A stretch of 64,000 nt of DNA from Amia ocellicauda (GCF_036373705.1 NC_089855.1:32452719-32516718); one strand, 5' to 3'; shown: positions 34,606 to 45,612, counted from the stretch's first letter. Notes: generated by a model from the letters alone, not told the origin. Program-made: numbers and translations.

Positions 34606-35075
34606 CCTTTTTTGTGGTGTTGTGTCCAATTCCTCAAAGCTACGTTGGTTGAGTTGTTTGCTGCTTGTATGGACACTCTCTTTACAGTGTCTTCCCTTCT
34701 GAGTTACGCTCAATTATTGTAAATTAACCAGTGTAGATGAACATTTAGTAAATGCTTCAATGGGTCTCCTGGGTGGTGGGCATTCTGGGCTTCCTGTGCT
34801 ATGTTTCTGAAAACGTGTTCCTTGGCTCTTCCTGAGTTTTGAAGGTGAGCTTAGAAGAATTCTTGTCTGATCCTGGACCTTAGCTTAGTAGTCATATTGA
34901 TAAAGTTATAAACTGTATTCTAAACAGTCTAATCAATTTGGTCTATGTTTGTTTTCATATCTTGCCAAAAGGTGTCATTACTTCAGCCTGACACATAAAC
35001 CCACAAATGTGCAACGTGTTATAATGTTTTAAATCATGTGATGTATTATTTTACACATCGAGTTCCAACATCTTA

Positions 35076-35101
35076 ACCTTTTCCTGATGAATGCCTATAA
35101 A
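35076..35101 (+). promoter_or_regulatory. Promoter block of protease gene 3
   Basis: TTCCTG 35081-35086 and TATAAA 35096-35101, again 15 bases apart, 53 bases before the ATG. Only ACC of the upstream ACCAC motif remains, so the RUNX-like site may be lost in this gene. Confidence 0.6.
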
Positions 35102-35148
35102 CAGCATTGGTAAGAACCCAATGTGCAGTTGTCATCTGCAGTCTCAGA

Positions 35149-38100
35149 ATGTTCCAGATAAGCTGTTTTGTGTTGCTACAGTTGCTGTACTACCAAGCAG
35201 GTAAGCAGCCAGCTTTTCCATGTTCAGTTGGTACTATTTACATTGGAGAAATGTCAACCAAATGTGTCCTTGCCAGGTTCTTAGTGACGCTTTTATTAAT
35301 ATACAATAGGCTCACCAAGGTTGAATGCTGAAGACACAGTTGTTGAACGATTGTGGTGAAATACAGTGGGCAGTCAAACAAGTGCAATTAAACATTGAAG
35401 AGTTGGTGTTGCAACTGTATGCTTATTTGTAACACTGTTTCTGTAATAATCTCCTTCAGGAGCATTCAATAATGATATAATTGGAGGAAAGAAGGCAGAT
35501 TCATTCTCTAAACCATACATGGCTTCGCTGCAGATTGATGGACATCATAGATGTGGAGGATTTCTGATTCAAAAAGACTTTGTGATGACTGCAGCACACT
35601 GGTTTGTTAGTTTGTATAGTTCTCTAAATTCCTCTCTATATTCATATATGTATTGGGAATATTCATTATTTTGTGTTTCATGCACTTAGAAGGGGACTTA
35701 AAATGTATGCGAACAAAAGAAAATCTGTGGAAATATCAAAACTTTTTTGCCTCATGCAAATTTCAATTAAATGTCATTTGAAACATAATTTTTCTCATTG
35801 TAGATTTGAACTTGTACATGGCACTTTTAAGAAAAATAAGCTTTAATGATATTCCAGTTGATGCAGACATTTGTGGTGTGAATGGAAGGAGACAGATGGA
35901 TTGTCTCTTGATACGATTTGAACAAAAGGGACAGTTTGACATTAAATGAAGCAGAGTAAACTAGATTAGAATCTCCATTTAAAGGCAAACTATACACTCA
36001 CCTAAAGGATTATTAGGAACACCATACTAATACTGTGTTTGACCCCCTTTCGCCTTCAGAACTGCCTTAATTCTACGTGGCATTGATTCAACAAGGTGCT
36101 GAAAGCATTCTTTAGAAATGTTGGCATCTTGCAGTTGATGGAGATTTGTGGGATGCACATCCAGGGCACGAAGCTCCCGTTCCACCACATCCCAAAGATG
36201 CTCTATTGGGTTGAGATCTGGTGACTGTGGGGGCCAGTTTAGTACAGTGAACTCATTGTCATGTTCAAGAAACCAATTTGAAATGATTCGACCTTTGCGA
36301 CATGGTGCATCATCCTGCTGGAAGTAGCCATCAGAGGATGGGTACATGGTGGTCATAAAGGGATGGACATAGTCAGAAACAATGCTCAGGTAGGCCGTGG
36401 CATTTAAACGATGCCCAATTGGCACTAAGGGGCCTAAAGTGTGCCAAGAAAACATCCCCCACACCATTACACCACCACCACCAGCCTGCACAGTGGTAAC
36501 AAGGCATGATGGATCCATGTTCTCATTCTGTTTACGCCAAATTCTGACTCTACCATCTGAATGTCTCAACAGAAATCGAGACTCATCAGACCAGGCAACA
36601 TTTTTCCAGTCTTCAACTGTCCAATTTTGGTGAGCTTGTGCAAATTGTAGCCTCTTTTTCCTATTTGTAGTGGAGATGAGTGGTACCCGGTGGGGTCTTC
36701 TGCTGTTGTAGCCCATCCGCCTCAAGGTTGTACGTGTTGTGGCTTCACAAATGCTTTGCTGCATACCTCGGTTGTAACGAGTGGTTATTTCAGTCAAAGT
36801 TGCTCTTCTATCAGCTTGAATCAGTCGGCCCATTCTCCTCTGGCCTCTAGCATCAACAAGGCATTTTCGCCCACAGGACTGCCGCATACTGGATGTTTTT
36901 CCCTTTTCACACCATTCTTTGTAAACCCTAGAAATGGTTGTGCGTGAAAATCCCAGTAACTGAGCAGATTGCGAAATACTCAGACCGGCCCGTCTGGCAC
37001 CAACAACCATGCCACGCTCAAAATTGCTTAAATCACCTTTCTTTCCCATTCAGACATTCAGTTTGGAGTTCAGGAGATTGTCTTGACCAGGACCGCACCC
37101 CTAAATGCATTGAAGCAACTGCCATGTGATTGGTTGGTTAGATAATTGCATTAACGAGAAATTGAACAGGTGTTCCTAATAATCCTTTAGGTGAGTGTAT
37201 ATTGAGTTAAACTATTTGATAAAAAAAAAGGTAAGACATCTATTTTTTACAAGTGCAAAGTACATATGATAGACAAAATAGGACATGGTTTGAGATTTTA
37301 CTTGTTACAATTTTTGCTTTTATATTAAACGTTATTATGGGGCTACATTTCGCACAACTAATTTTTTTTTTGTATTATTATTTTGTAGTGGGAGGTGGGG
37401 TTTCTAGAAATTTAATAACATTACAAATGTAAAGAATGGTTGTCAGATGCCATGTCAAACGTTACTTTATTTAGGAAAGTGGCAACATATCAAATTATGA
37501 TATGTTGATATGTTGCCAGTTTCCTAAATAAAGTAACGTTTGACATGGCATCTGACAACCATTATGTATCCAAATAAGCAAGAAAAACGTTTTGAGGTCA
37601 TTTTTAATAACAAGAAATCAACATAAAATATCAAGTCATTTACTGATAACATCAACAATATTTTATTTATAATGAGGGAAGCAGGGAAGTGTTCTCCTAT
37701 CTGCTGCACTGATGTGAAGGCTGTTTGTCTGCCGCCTGTCTCTAAAACACACGCCGCTGCAGTGCATGCTGGAACTTGAGCCGATCGAGCGTTTACACAC
37801 CCAGGATCAAATTCTACCAATACTGGATCAGAAATGGCAGTGTAGCAGCTGATATGGTAAATGGCAAGAGAGGCGGGAATAATTGGGAAAGTGTAACAAG
37901 AATACAATAGAATTCTGGTTTGCATGAAGCTGCAAAATGACAAAACACACAATCCTGATTTCACGTCAGTTCAGCTGAATTTTTCTGCCATGAATTAAAC
38001 CAAATATGAACTGAAAAAGGAATTTATTTATTTGCAAGTGAACCATGATTTGAATTAGCCTACTAGCAAGTGAATCATGGTGCAGAATATGTGTCTATTT

Positions 38101-39207
38101 AGAGACTGTTTTATTGGGTTTTGGTGTTCATTCTGATTTACTCACTGTGACTGATGTCACTGTTTCCTTTTCTTTCCTTTAGGAATACGGGTCTGACTGT
38201 AGTTCTGGGTGCCTATAATATACGCAAGAGAGAAATATTCCAGCAAAGGATAAAAGTAAAGAAATACCTTCAGCACCCTGCATATTCCTCAAGCATGTAT
38301 GATAATGACATCATGTTACTGAAGGTATGATATAAGTCAGCATACCTTAAACATTCTATATTGTTTTCACACTTTTTGATTTTCAGTGAAATTTAGTAAA
38401 AAAAAAAAAAAAGTAGTTCAATTATCCATGTTGTCTGCTTTTATTTCATAGCTCGAGAAGAATGCGGTTCTTAACAAGAATGTGAAAGTACTAGCGCTGC
38501 CTAAAGAAGGAAAAGGTGTTCAGGAGGGGACTGTGTGCACTGTTTCAGGTTGGGGAACGAAAACACCTGATCGGCACGCTGAAAATATTCTACGAGAAGT
38601 ATCGCTCATTGTCGAAAACAAAACCAAATGCAAGCAGAAGTATCAAAACCTTAATATATCCTTTAACTCTGAGACAATGATGTGCATCCAGTTTAATGGT
38701 ACAAAGGGAATATGTAAGGTAAGGGATAGTAACATTCAGAATCAAACAAATCTGTGAGTCTGTAATCTGAATGGATTCATGTTCTCCGGTATCTACTGAG
38801 CTGTCAGAATTACACAATCACAATCTTGCTCGCTGAATCTACCAGTTATCAAGGAGTTATGACTGTATCCCCCAGCAATCCATTAGTATTAGTATGATCT
38901 TTACCCACTGCCTGAATGCTCCTCTAAAACCTGGTTGGGCAGGTTCCCCCAAACACCAGGGTTGGAGCAATAATAAGTCTGTTTGTGCCCTGAAGACACT
39001 GAGTATTTGAAAAAAAAAAAAAAATTGTGAACTTTTTCATTTCAGGGGGATTCTGGAGGACCTTTGGTTTGCAACAATACAGCACTGGGTGTGGCTGTGT
39101 TCACTGCACCAAAGTGTAACAACAAAAGTTATCCACATGTTTACATGGAAATTCCAAGTTTCATTAAATGGATAAAGAAAACAATGAAAGAAAATGAGAT
39201 GCATTAA
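35149..39207 (+). CDS. Granzyme/mast-cell-protease-like serine protease, gene 3 (altered Cys58 and donor)
   Basis: Exons: 35149-35200, 35460-35601 (donor uncertain), 38183-38324, 38452-38718, 39046-39207; 254 residues with this choice. Signal peptide [13 protein letters not shown]. Mature start [19 protein letters not shown]. His57 is present (TAAH), but the next codon, Cys58 in the other three genes, is lost: compared with gene 4 six bases covering the Cys-Phe codons and the old donor are missing. A GT directly after CACTG (35602) restores phase but gives Trp in place of Cys. The alternative GTTAGT at 35606 would break the frame. Asp102 (YDNDIMLLK), Gly189, Cys191 and GDSGGP are intact and there is no stop. 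It may encode a protein lacking the Cys42-Cys58 disulfide, or be a young pseudogene. Intron 2 holds a Tc1-like element. Confidence 0.8.
35993..37200 (-). mobile_element. Tc1-like transposon, family A, copy 2
   Basis: Ends are perfect inverted repeats of about 30 bases (TACACTCACCTAAAGGATTA onward) flanked by TA on both sides. It carries a full transposase frame on minus. It is nearly identical to copy 1 at 6235-7459, apart from an 18-base in-frame deletion and scattered substitutions. Inserted in intron 2 of protease gene 3. Confidence 0.95.
36027..37049 (-). CDS. Tc1-like transposase, 340 residues, open frame
   Basis: A complete frame from [20 protein letters not shown] to GGQTQY. Residues 1-110 form the paired-type DNA-binding region with two helix-turn-helix motifs ([37 protein letters not shown]). 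The DDE domain has AWSDESRF (Asp), FQQDDAPC (Asp) and [12 protein letters not shown] (Glu). It cuts and pastes the element at TA targets in the nucleus. Length is typical of Tc1 transposases (about 340). Two oddities against copy 1: His to Arg after the second Asp (APCRKG), and loss of six residues (ILSIWA) near the C-terminus. So it is open but may not be active. Confidence 0.9.
   Translation of the reverse strand: MGKKGDLSNFERGMVVGARRAGLSISQSAQLLGFSRTTISRVYKEWCEKGKTSSMRQSCGRKCLVDARGQRRMGRLIQADRRATLTEITTRYNRGMQQSICEATTRTTLRRMGYNSRRPHRVPLISTTNRKKRLQFAQAHQNWTVEDWKNVAWSDESRFLLRHSDGRVRIWRKQNENMDPSCLVTTVQAGGGGVMVWGMFSWHTLGPLVPIGHRLNATAYLSIVSDYVHPFMTTMYPSSDGYFQQDDAPCRKGRIISNWFLEHDNEFTVLNWPPQSPDLNPIEHLWDVVERELRALDVHPTNLHQLQDANISKECFQHLVESMPRRIKAVLKAKGGQTQY
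37435..37563. repeat. Foldback palindrome with 58-bp arms
   Basis: Arms 37435-37492 and 37506-37563 are reverse complements with one mismatch, around a 13-base spacer. It lies in intron 2 of protease gene 3, just after the Tc1-like element. No coding content. Confidence 0.9.
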
Positions 39208-39264
39208 TGAATTTGCCTGGCCTCTGGGAGAAACTTTAATTTTGAATAATCTTAACACAAAACA

Positions 39265-39270
39265 AATAAA
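39265..39270 (+). terminator. Polyadenylation signal of protease gene 3
   Basis: AATAAA 58 bases after the stop codon, in the same compact position as in genes 1 and 2. Confidence 0.55.
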
Positions 39271-40292
39271 ATCTCATATGATCAGGTTGAAACAACGTTT
39301 TTTTAGTCTCCTTTTATGTATTCAATAAATGTTTGTGTTGTTTTTTTGTTTTTGTATTTTTTACTATGAAGAGTTACCAATGCTGGTTGAACTGTTTAAA
39401 TTAGATAAAATTAAAGATTAAGGTAGTCAGAGTAAATGGTGGTTTGAGCATCCTCTTTTTATTTAAAACTTAAGAAGAACTATGTGGACACAGACACACA
39501 TATTCTATTCAACCACAAAAGTATTTGATGAATCGATAATGAATATAAGACCAGTTCATAATTCTTTGTTACTAGTGTTTCCTCAACCAAACCACATACA
39601 CCTCTATGTAGTGGAAAATTCACACCTAATTTTGTTTCCTTCAGCAGGTTTAATGGCTGATATAGGCTTTCTCTCTTGGTATTACACTTGGTTTATAAAT
39701 GTGTAGCATTTTGCTCTGTACATAGGTTGCCCATTCAGGTACGTCAAGAATAGAGAACAGTTGTATTTATTGTAGATTGCGATATTTTAATAGATTAAGT
39801 TTAACAAAAACTTATGCTAATTCATAATAACCACAGCTATAAAATTAATGTTTACTTACAATTCTAGGAGTGACTTGTGTTCATCTTTCTATCCTTTGCT
39901 AGCATCATTCAGATGTGTTTTGTTCATCAGGAGGTTAAAGTACATGTCTTTTGCTTGGGCATTTTGAATTGAGGGTGATGTCAAACTGATTTTGAAGAGA
40001 AACATTGGCGACAAGCTACAGCTGTAATGTAAGGATGTCATTAGGAAGCATGACTAGATCTTTGGTTGCCTATCACTTATTTCTGCTGTCTTGAGTGGTT
40101 GCTTCTTGTGATATTATCATATATTTACATTCTTTGCAAATGACACCTACAAGAGTGTAGACAAGAGCCTATACCACCACACATGCTGAAAACCACACCG
40201 TTTCAAAGAACAAAACCCCTCTGCCCTGAAGTTGGACTTTTGAACCATATGGAAAATTCCCCTATACCCTTTCTATACCATTTACTCTACTG
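39271..40292 (+). other. Intergenic, protease genes 3 to 4
   Basis: About 1 kb of AT-rich sequence. No repeat family or gene was recognised. Confidence 0.4.
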
Positions 40293-40322
40293 ACCACTAA
40301 TTTCCTGTTGCGTTTGTATAAA
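40293..40322 (+). promoter_or_regulatory. Promoter block of protease gene 4
   Basis: ACCAC 40293-40297, TTCCTG 40302-40307, TATAAA 40317-40322 (15 bases apart), and 53 bases from TATA to ATG as in gene 3. Confidence 0.65.
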
Positions 40323-40369
40323 GCATGATTTTCAAGACCCTTGTGTGATTCAGTAACCATAGGCTCAAA

Positions 40370-42362
40370 ATGTTCTGGTTACTTTTCTTACTTGTAGTGC
40401 CCGAGCTGCTGCATCCAGCAGGTAAGAATACAACTTTTCCTTACTGTTCAGTTGATACATAAGGTCTTCACAAAGGAAATCTTCATCCATTGCACATGAG
40501 GACATTAAGTTCTAGCATGACTATAAAACAGTAAATAATTACATCAGCAGTTTTGGCTGAGTGAATGCAGTTTATTTTGTATTATTCATATACATTGTAA
40601 CAATTATAAACATGTAGCAACATGTTTTCATTTTAGAGGTGAAACTGCAAAGAATTGGACTGTGACTAATTGTGATAAGGAGAAAAAATCTAAAAGAGCC
40701 AAAAACTCCTTAGCAATATTGTCAGCTATTGTCAATATGGATGTTAAAGTCCCCAACCAGGATCAGGTGTTCAAATTTAAGACAGAGAAAGGATACAAAA
40801 ATCAGCAGGATCCACAATATTTATTTGCAACCATAGAGGACAGAAACAAACAAACAAAAACTACTGTAGGCTTGGAAAAATAAAAAAGAGTATATTCAAA
40901 TGATGGATACACTGGGGATAATTCTAGTGGAGGGTTAGTGGAACATTTTTAGACAGCATCAACACCACCACCATGACCAGTTGGACATATATACGTCAAA
41001 TGTGCATTGAACTGACCAGTAAGACTTCTAACAATGTAACCGTTAACCAAGCATACTTGATATTTCCTTCACATCTGTTGAAAATGTGATACATTTGTTC
41101 CCTAATTTCCTACAGGAGCATATGATGACTATATCATTGGAGGAAGGGAAGCAAAGCCACACTCCAGACCCTTCATGGCTTCGCTGCAGAATAATGGACA
41201 CCAGCATGTTTGTGGAGGATTTCTGGTTCGAGAAGACTTTGTGCTGACTGCAGCACACTGCTTCCAGTATGTTAGTTTGGATATTTCTCAAAAAAACATC
41301 TCTCTATGCATATATGAATGTCCGATGATTTGCATGAGTTGTGCAAAACACTTAGAAGCTTCCATGCGAATTTCAGTCATGCCACATTTGGTGCTTGAAA
41401 GTGACACATTGAAATTGGTAAGGCTGAATTACAACAGCAGTGTCACACAGATACATTCTTACCATTCTTACCAACTAGGGGGCTGCAATCAAATGCTTAG
41501 TTATTTAATCAGGTAGACATGTATAACATAGGAGTACTTTCACAGTCTGTGACTTAAAATATACCTTTGATTCAAGGTACACTGTAACAAATTATTGACA
41601 TTTTTTATTCAACTAGTTAATCTACTAATCAGAGTAATTTACTGTGAGCTGTGTTGGCATACAAGACACTGTGGCTCCCATTTGAGACCATATCATCCCT
41701 GGTATGTGGATTCATTTATGAAGAAAAACTCTATATCTTAGATATACAGCATCACTCCTGTTTTGTCATCTGCCATTGTCTGCAGGTACTTCATTTTAAG
41801 TACCTTTTAATTCAATTTTGTAATGCTTCTAAACATTTTAGCATAAACAAAGGAGGGTTGAGTGTCAAACTTTTCCTTGGTTCTTAACATTTATGAGATA
41901 TGAGAGATGGGAAGACAAAAGACACATTCACCATGTACTGCATATTAGCTATATATTTGTGCAGCATGATACAAAGAAATGGTGTTTATTTTTAGCTACC
42001 GTCCTGTTGGTTTATGATGCTTCCTGCAGGCAATAATTATTAGTTTTACACACCACCAATTAACTTAATTTGACTCCTTTCTGTTTCCGAAGTGTTTAGG
42101 TATATTATTTGGATGTTTTCTAAACCTTTTAGAAATATACATTTTATATGTGGTTTATAATTCTATAATGACAATCAAAACTGAAATAGCTGCACAAATA
42201 TGAATCAGAATAAACAACTGACAATGACAGGGATTATTGCTCTCCACATAGTATGCAACAGTGGTTAACTTGTGGTAGCATTTCGCTGCACCCTTTTACT
42301 AAACAAAATATCATGCTAACATCACATGATTTCTGCAAAGGCTGCTTTGATGTATAGCATTT

Positions 42363-42422
<60 letters not shown>

Positions 42423-45050
42423 AAATGCTATACATCAAAACAGCCTTTGCAGAAATCATGTCTCTACCAATTGATAAAATATAAATATAGGGACAGTTTA
42501 CATAGGCACTGTATATATATGTATACAGTGCCTATGTAAACTGTCCCTATATTTATATTTTTTAAATTTTTATGTGTACCTCAGAGATATTTATGCATTT
42601 AGTTGAGTATTGTTTCCATTTATCTACACACTCTACTCCACACTGTTAAGGGGAAAACATTTTTTATTTTGAAATATATTTATATAGTAAAATTACAAAA
42701 CTGCAATATCATAATTGACTAATTCGCCACCCCCCTAAGCTAATATTTGGTGGAAGCATGGAGTCTGTTGGGATAAGTCTCTACCAATTTTGCATACATA
42801 GACTTTGCCATATTTGACCATTCTTCTATAGAAAACTATCCAAGCTCTGTCAAATTCATTGGGGAGCACTGAAGGACAGCATTCTTCAAGTCATGCCTCA
42901 AAGCTTTAGTTGGATTCAGGTTGGGGCTCCTGACTCGACTACACAAGGACTATCATTTTTTGTTCCTTAGCCACTCCAGTGTAGTTTTGGCTGTATGCTC
43001 TGGGTCATTGTCATGCTGGAAGGTGGATTTTCTTGCGGGAGCAGCAGGTTTTCCTCAAGGAAATTTCTATTTTGTGCTTAATTAATGTTTTCCTCTGCCC
43101 TGGCAAGTGCCCCAGTCCCTGCCAATGAGAATCATCTTCATAACATGATGCTGCCACCACTCATTAAGGAATGTTGTTACATGGGTGGGGGGAAAGTGGA
43201 AACTTATCCAACCAACCTAGTTCAGTTTTGAATTAAACAAACAATTACATATTTCTAGAATACTTTTTTCACTTTGAATTTGTGGGGTAGGATGTGTAGA
43301 TGCACGGAAAAGAAAATGGATTGTAGTTCCAGGCTATAATACAATAAAAGGTGAAAATTGTGATGGGGGTGTAGATATTAAAGCTTCTTTTTTTCCCCTG
43401 GCAGGAACAGGCCTCTCACTGTCGTTCTGGGTGCCCACAACTTAAGCAAGAATGAAAAGTCCCAACAGAGGATAGAAGTTAAAAAATATCATAAACATGG
43501 TTTAAATTCCTTTAGTCAGTTTGATTTCGACATTATGTTACTGAAGGTATGGTGTTTGGTGATTGGTGTTTTTGACATTTATTCTTGATAGTGTACAAAA
43601 GTAGTAAAGCCACTTGCTTTTTCACTTCAAATACTTATTTAAAAAAAAAAGAAACATAAAATTAAGCAGGGTATGACAGATTGGGGGACAGTACCATCAT
43701 ACTTTGTTTAAATAGAATAACAATAAATACAATAATCCACCCAACAAACATAATTATAATGTATAGTTTCTGCTTGCTATATGTATCTTCCTTCTGCCTA
43801 ATCTACAGTCAAATGGGTTTACATTTTCAATTGGTACATGGGTTAAAGTAGTTTTTTTTTTTTAAACTGGGCCTAGGATTAGATTAAAATAAAATAAAAT
43901 AAATAACAGTGAAAGTGATTTGCAGAGACACATTTGAAGCTATATAGTAAAGCACAGGAGAAAAAAAGAGCCCAACACTCACAAAATGATGTATTAATGT
44001 ATATCAGGCAGTTAGCTTAACATACCATTGTGATATTTACCAGGATATGCTTGTAAATATTCTCCATAGTTTATATATGTGCGTATGTATGTGTAGCTGT
44101 TTTGTGCAGCAATAAATGAACAAAAAATGTAGATAGTGCAGACCTACCAGACTAAACCATATGACTCTAAAAGACAGTACATCACACACTTAATTGCAAT
44201 TCCAAAAGAATGTTTGTATGACAAAACCTGTTTTAAGTTTTGGGATTGCAATTACGTGTGCATTTTACTTTCTTTTGGAATTGTATTTCTCAACCATCAT
44301 TTGAATATTGTTATGGAATGTTATTTGTGTCATTTTTTAAAATGTCTTTCCCCTATCTAGCTCAAGAAGAATGCCACACTGAATAAAAAAGTAAAAGTCC
44401 TTGGGCTGCCAAAGAAAGAAGGAAATATTCCAGCCTATATCAACTGCTCTACTGCAGGCTGGGGTATGAAGGGCTCCAATGGAAAAGTTCAGAGTGTTCT
44501 GCAGGTGGTGACTCTCACTGTTGAAGAAGATAAACTATGCAAGAGGGTGTGGAAGATCTACTACAACAAAAGAATGATGTGCACAAGTTCTAAGTGGAAG
44601 ACTGGAATTTGTCAGGTATGTTTGAGACTCAAAATGCTGTCCTTTCCTGATCCGTTACAAAAATATATCATGTTAAAATAAAACAGTATATGTTAGTTAG
44701 CAGTTTGAACTTGAATTACCTGCTGACATAAACACAGGTAGTGATATTCCACAACATACCCTCTGTCATTGGAGTATAATTACATTAACCTAGCTCAATA
44801 TTTGGACAATTCAATTTAAAATATGAATCAAACTAACAGTCCTATCCCCAAGTAATTCTGTTTATTTTACCTTATCCAATAATTAACTACTTTGTTTCAG
44901 GGTGATTCTGGAGGACCTCTGATTTGTAACACAAAAGCACAGGGAGTGGTTGCGTTCAGTGGACAAAAGTGTGATGACCCCAGTTATCCGCATGTATTCA
45001 CAAAAATACCCACTTTTGTGAAATGGATAAAAGAAATAATGGAGACGTAA
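40370..45050 (+). CDS. Granzyme/mast-cell-protease-like serine protease, gene 4
   Basis: Exons: 40370-40421, 41116-41266, 43405-43546, 44361-44615, 44901-45050 (249 residues; phases 1-2-0-0). Signal peptide [14 protein letters not shown]. Propeptide ends YDDY before [19 protein letters not shown]. His57 in TAAHC, Asp102 in DFDIMLLK, Ser195 in GDSGGP. One extra residue (NNGHQH) in the loop before Cys42 makes exon 2 three bases longer. Gly189, Cys191 and Cys220 are kept, and Ser214 is Ala. The region encoded by exon 4 is the most divergent of the four ([13 protein letters not shown]). Exon 3 and intron 3, by contrast, are nearly the same as in gene 1. No stops; likely functional. The 3' end faces rabl3 tail to tail. 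Intron 2 holds a Tc1-like remnant and two palindromes. Confidence 0.9.
42325..42460. repeat. Palindrome with (TA)n centre
   Basis: Arms 42325-42364 and 42421-42460 (40 bases, one mismatch) flank a (TA)n run of about 56 bases. This can extrude as a cruciform. Confidence 0.9.
42476..42561. repeat. Second adjacent palindrome
   Basis: Arms of about 40 bases (42476-42515 and 42522-42561) with the core GGGACAGTTTACATAGGCAC, only about 16 bases after the first palindrome. The ACAGTGCCTATG-type arm may be a leftover terminal repeat of the Tc1-like remnant that follows. Confidence 0.85.
42590..43380 (-). mobile_element. Degenerate Tc1-like element, family G
   Basis: Minus-strand translation in pieces shows a GGSIM-type block, then [16 protein letters not shown] near 43010 and a PNLNPTKAL-like block near 42920, the order of the Tc1 catalytic domain. 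The DNA-binding half is deleted. The right end resembles the remnants in intron 1 of genes 1 and 2. Left end not determined. Confidence 0.65.
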
Positions 45051-45606
45051 AGCGATGCCTTAACGAATAATGCCTTGAGCCTTGGCATTTATGTTTTCTA
45101 CCCTACAATTGGATCTTGATTGTATTCATGTATTCTGCTTAGGCGAAGATTCACTGTTTTATACCTGCCCTAAAAGTGCAGCTGCACACAGTAAATTGTT
45201 GCTTGTTGTCTTTCCTAGATTTTCACATGCTTCTCCTATTCACTGCTGCTATGGCTGATAGTGTAAATGGCGCACTCCAAATACAACAGTAAAACAACAC
45301 ACACTTGAGCGTAAATATAGTGTATTTAAGGTACCTGTCACATTTCCTGTGAAAAACCTGGATGTCACAGACAGAGCTAGTCTTATACAGTGGAGTTTTG
45401 GAGAACAGTATCTAACTACCATACCTTGAATGGCTGTGTTAAGCCTCTCACAATTAAGACAACAGCACCTAGCCACACAAATGAAAATGCATAGTAAAAC
45501 CACAAAAGCGCTGGAAAAAAGAAAGAAAACAAAGCACCACATTTAACCATTATAAGGGTCTGAGGGATTATTACTCAGGCCAGCTATGAAATGTTTTGAG
45601 AGAACA

Positions 45607-45612
45607 TTTATT
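45607..45612 (-). terminator. Candidate rabl3 polyadenylation signal
   Basis: TTTATT on plus, i.e. AATAAA on minus, about 760 bases after the rabl3 stop. It falls between the converging ends of rabl3 and protease gene 4, where no other gene is seen (45051-46371). Confidence 0.35.

Noticed and set aside
37524-37964. 146-residue minus-strand frame after the palindrome
   Set aside because: Begins inside the palindrome arm and continues through low-complexity intron; no motif seen.
33614-40292. A fifth protease gene hidden between genes 2, 3 and 4
   Set aside because: No further IIGG, TAAHC or GDSGGP exon was found on either strand outside the four listed genes.
40662-40883. Lys-rich 73-residue frame in gene 4 intron 1
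   Set aside because: No homology, and it lies between the signal exon and exon 2 of a well-defined gene.
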